Position numbers and translations under genes: made by a program | Notes under the pieces: generated by a model | What the model saw: the letters and a program-made list of their open reading frames with translations, nothing else | Told to the model about the DNA's origin: nothing | The model's database searches: none | Assembly: GCA_029863035.1 (NCBI GenBank) | Contig: JAOTWH010000110.1 | Span: 1-7,341 of the forward strand | Direction: 5' to 3' | DNA length: 7,341 bases | From: Acidimicrobiia bacterium | Lineage (GTDB): Bacteria; Actinomycetota; Acidimicrobiia; UBA5794; JAOTWH01 | In this document: positions 5,718 through 7,341 of the stretch, piece after piece | Numbering within the stretch: the stretch's first letter is position 1 | Layout: every line of letters starts with the position of its first letter

Positions 5718-6962
5718 ATGAGCCTCACCAAAGGCGACGACGCCACTTCCTTCGCCGAACTCGGCGTTGCCCAAGATCTGGTAGATGCCCTTGTTGAGAT
5801 TGGCATCACAAGTCCATTTCCCATTCAGATCGCCACCATCCCTGATGGACTAGCTGGCCGCGACGTCTGTGGTCAGGCCCAAACTGGCTCTGGCAAAACC
5901 TTGGCTTTCTGCCTTCCCATGGTGGAGCGGACCAAGACCGCCCGATCCAGGCGGCCCAGATCGCTGGTGTTGGTGCCAACCCGCGAGCTAGCCAACCAGG
6001 TGGCGAGAGATCTCGAACCGCTCACCGCAGCTCGTGATCTGTCGGCGGTGCTGGTGTACGGGGGCGTATCGATGAACAACCAGATCGAGGCGATCAAGAA
6101 GGGCGCCGACATTCTGGTGGCCACGCCGGGACGCCTGATTGACCTGACGGAGCGCGGAGCGGTCAGCCTGGACGATGTGACGACGATCGTGCTCGACGAG
6201 GCAGACCAGATGGCCGACATGGGTTTTCTTCCCCAGGTGCACAAGATCATGCGCCAGGTGGCCGGGGGCCAAACCATGCTCTTCTCCGCCACCCTCGACG
6301 GCCCGGTGGGAACGTTGATCCGGCGCTACCTGACAGACCCCATTCGTCACGAGGTGGCCGATAGCACCGAGATAGTCGATACCCAGGAGCATCGATTTCT
6401 TGCTGTGCACGAGATGGACAAGGTGAAGGTCGTCGCCGCCATAAGCCGGGGCGTCAACCGGATCCTTGTGTTCTGTCGTACCAAGCGCGGCGCCGATCGG
6501 GTCACCACCAACCTCACCAATGAGGGAGTGAACGCGGCGGCCATCCACGGCGACCTGCATCAGAACGTTCGTGAGAAGGCCCTGGCCAACTTCTCCACCG
6601 GCAAGCTCCCTGTGCTGGTCGCCACCAATGTTGCGGCGCGAGGCTTGCACATCGACGACGTAGACATCGTGCTGCATTACGACCTGCCGGATGACTACAA
6701 GAGCTTTGTACATCGTTCCGGGCGCACGGCACGGGCCGGCGAGGAGGGCCTGGTGGTTACATTGGTGCTGTGGGACCAGATCAAGGACGCCACCCGCCTG
6801 CAGCGCATGTCTGGCCTGAATCAGGAGATCGTCAAGATGTACTCGAACGACGATCGCCTGGCCGATCTGCGTGCGTTCGAGCCAGAATCGGTTGAGTTCA
6901 AACGCACCTCCTATTCCGATGTCTCACGTCGGGCTGGGGGGCGCCGCCGCAGGCGTCGCTAG
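5718..6962 (+). CDS. DEAD-box ATP-dependent RNA helicase
   Basis: This 414-residue protein unwinds RNA duplexes using ATP, probably in ribosome assembly or RNA turnover. All hallmark motifs are present from the ATG at 5718: Q motif with F12 and GITSPFPIQ (29-37); motif I AQTGSGKT (54-61); Ia PTRELA (87-92); Ib TPGR (136-139); II DEAD (160-163); III SAT (190-192); IV LVFCRT (250-255); V ARGLHID (307-313, usually ARGIDI or similar); VI HRSGRTARAG (332-341). After the second RecA domain there is only a short tail ending in six arginines, so this is a minimal RhlE-like form without a DbpA-type RNA-binding domain. The ATG is chosen because it sits just upstream of the Q motif; the open frame extends upstream to 5448 but without helicase-like sequence, and an in-frame GTG at 5676 is a weaker option. 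No good Shine-Dalgarno lies at normal spacing, and a dyad precedes the start. Confidence 0.95.
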   Translation: MSLTKGDDATSFAELGVAQDLVDALVEIGITSPFPIQIATIPDGLAGRDVCGQAQTGSGKTLAFCLPMVERTKTARSRRPRSLVLVPTRELANQVARDLEPLTAARDLSAVLVYGGVSMNNQIEAIKKGADILVATPGRLIDLTERGAVSLDDVTTIVLDEADQMADMGFLPQVHKIMRQVAGGQTMLFSATLDGPVGTLIRRYLTDPIRHEVADSTEIVDTQEHRFLAVHEMDKVKVVAAISRGVNRILVFCRTKRGADRVTTNLTNEGVNAAAIHGDLHQNVREKALANFSTGKLPVLVATNVAARGLHIDDVDIVLHYDLPDDYKSFVHRSGRTARAGEEGLVVTLVLWDQIKDATRLQRMSGLNQEIVKMYSNDDRLADLRAFEPESVEFKRTSYSDVSRRAGGRRRRRR

Positions 6963-6970
6963 TAGCGTTC

Positions 6971-6984
6971 GCGACATGTGTCGC
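6971..6984. repeat. Perfect dyad centred on the DUF2277 start codon
   Basis: GCGACA (6971-6976) and TGTCGC (6979-6984) are exact reverse complements around a TG centre, and the ATG start (6976-6978) spans the centre. As RNA it can form a five-pair GCGAC/GUCGC stem with an AUGU loop, placing the start codon in the loop. There is no Shine-Dalgarno here, and the helicase stop codon is 13 bases upstream. The second arm encodes the conserved Cys-Arg, so coding constraint could explain half of it. Confidence 0.35.
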
Positions 6985-7182
6985 AGCATCAAGCAACTCA
7001 GGGGCGCCGAGCCGACCGCTACCGACGAAGAGGTTGAGGCCGCAGCGCTTCAGTTCGTTCGCAAGATCTCAGGATTTCGCCAGCCATCTCAGGTGAACAC
7101 GGAAGTGTTCGAGAGGGCGGTGGCAGAAATCGCCCAGACTTCGCAACGTCTCCTCGACGGGCTAGTAGTCAGAAGCCGTTAG
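6976..7182 (+). CDS. DUF2277 family protein
   Basis: This 68-residue protein matches the DUF2277 family, small cytosolic proteins of unknown function found widely in bacteria. The signatures are the N-terminal MCRSIKQL (family pattern MCRNIK), EPTATDEEVEAAALQFVRKISGF (12-34), a following PS (37-38), and a helical C-terminal part (FERAVAEIAQTSQRLLDGLV, 45-64). The length is typical of or slightly under the family. The conserved Met-Cys-Arg start fixes the ATG at 6976, even though the frame is open further upstream. It begins 13 bp after the helicase stop with no visible Shine-Dalgarno, so translation may be coupled to the helicase on one transcript. Its TAG stop overlaps the stop of the convergent gene. 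Family membership is confident from recall of the pattern; function is not known. Confidence 0.92.
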   Translation: MCRSIKQLRGAEPTATDEEVEAAALQFVRKISGFRQPSQVNTEVFERAVAEIAQTSQRLLDGLVVRSR

Positions 7183-7340
7183 ACGACTCGGTTGATGATC
7201 TCGTAGATCGTCGGAGTAGGCCGGCCCTCCGAGTAGCGCAGTAGACCGGTGATCGGATCGGCCCCGAGCCGACTTCTGGCTGCCAGCGCCTCCAGCTCTG
7301 CCATTGTTATGCCGGGGTCTCTCATCTTCATCAAGAGGTC
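7179..7340 (-). CDS. Unrecognised protein, C-terminal fragment (cut by right edge)
   Basis: On the minus strand an open frame enters from the right edge and runs 53 codons to TAA (complement of 7179-7181), reading DLLMKMRDPGITMAELEALA and ending YEIINRVV. Most codons end in G or C and the composition is protein-like. The spacing LEALAARS, then DPITGLLRYSEGRPTPTIYEI, is reminiscent of an XRE-type helix-turn-helix (LA..S, I..L, GR.TP, then a closing helix), so a DNA-binding regulator is possible. This is a weak resemblance and I do not assign the family. A start inside the window (ATG at codon 4, complement of 7329-7331) is possible but no Shine-Dalgarno is visible, so the gene most likely continues beyond the edge. 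It converges on the DUF2277 gene with a 4-bp overlap of the two stop codons. Confidence 0.65.
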   Translation of the reverse strand, partial: DLLMKMRDPGITMAELEALAARSRLGADPITGLLRYSEGRPTPTIYEIINRVV

Positions 7341-7341
7341 G

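Overview
The window is about 7.3 kb of GC-rich, densely coded bacterial DNA. It carries seven protein genes plus one probable small gene; two of these are cut by the window edges. GC-rich codon use, a DUF2277 gene directly after a DEAD-box helicase, a DUF3558-like lipoprotein and a multidomain Ig-repeat surface protein with an SH3-like tail together suggest an actinomycete, perhaps of the Acidimicrobiia. That placement is inference from gene content; no rRNA or other phylogenetic marker is present. I see no tRNA, CRISPR array, transposon, integrase or phage gene.

Layout. (1) 2-2224, plus strand: the C-terminal part of a large membrane-anchored protein. It has tandem cadherin/Ig-like repeats outside the cell, one membrane segment, and an SH3-like domain plus a further conserved-looking domain that should lie in the cytoplasm. 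(2) 2309-5355, minus strand: a probable three-gene operon read from right to left. Its order is an M20 metallopeptidase, a sarcosine-oxidase-like FAD enzyme starting at TTG behind a perfect Shine-Dalgarno, and a small secreted lipoprotein whose start overlaps the FAD gene by 32 bp. (3) 5429-5602, plus strand: a probable 57-residue basic protein of unknown function, divergent from the peptidase. (4) 5718-7182, plus strand: a DEAD-box RNA helicase followed after 13 bp by a DUF2277 protein. (5) 7179-7340, minus strand: the last 53 codons of an unrecognised gene that converges on the DUF2277 gene with a 4-bp stop-codon overlap.

How the parts work together. The peptidase and the FAD oxidase could act in sequence: hydrolysis of small peptides or N-acyl compounds, then oxidation of a released secondary or N-methylated amine. 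The lipoprotein may simply share the transcript. The helicase/DUF2277 pair is a separate unit. Its leader holds a 26-bp imperfect inverted repeat that covers the only strong Shine-Dalgarno-like sequence ahead of the helicase start; this is the most interesting unexplained signal here. I found no clear evidence of a novel defence, mobile or biosynthetic system. The remaining points of interest are modest: an unusual SH3-inside topology, an orphan small protein, and several compact gene junctions with dyads.
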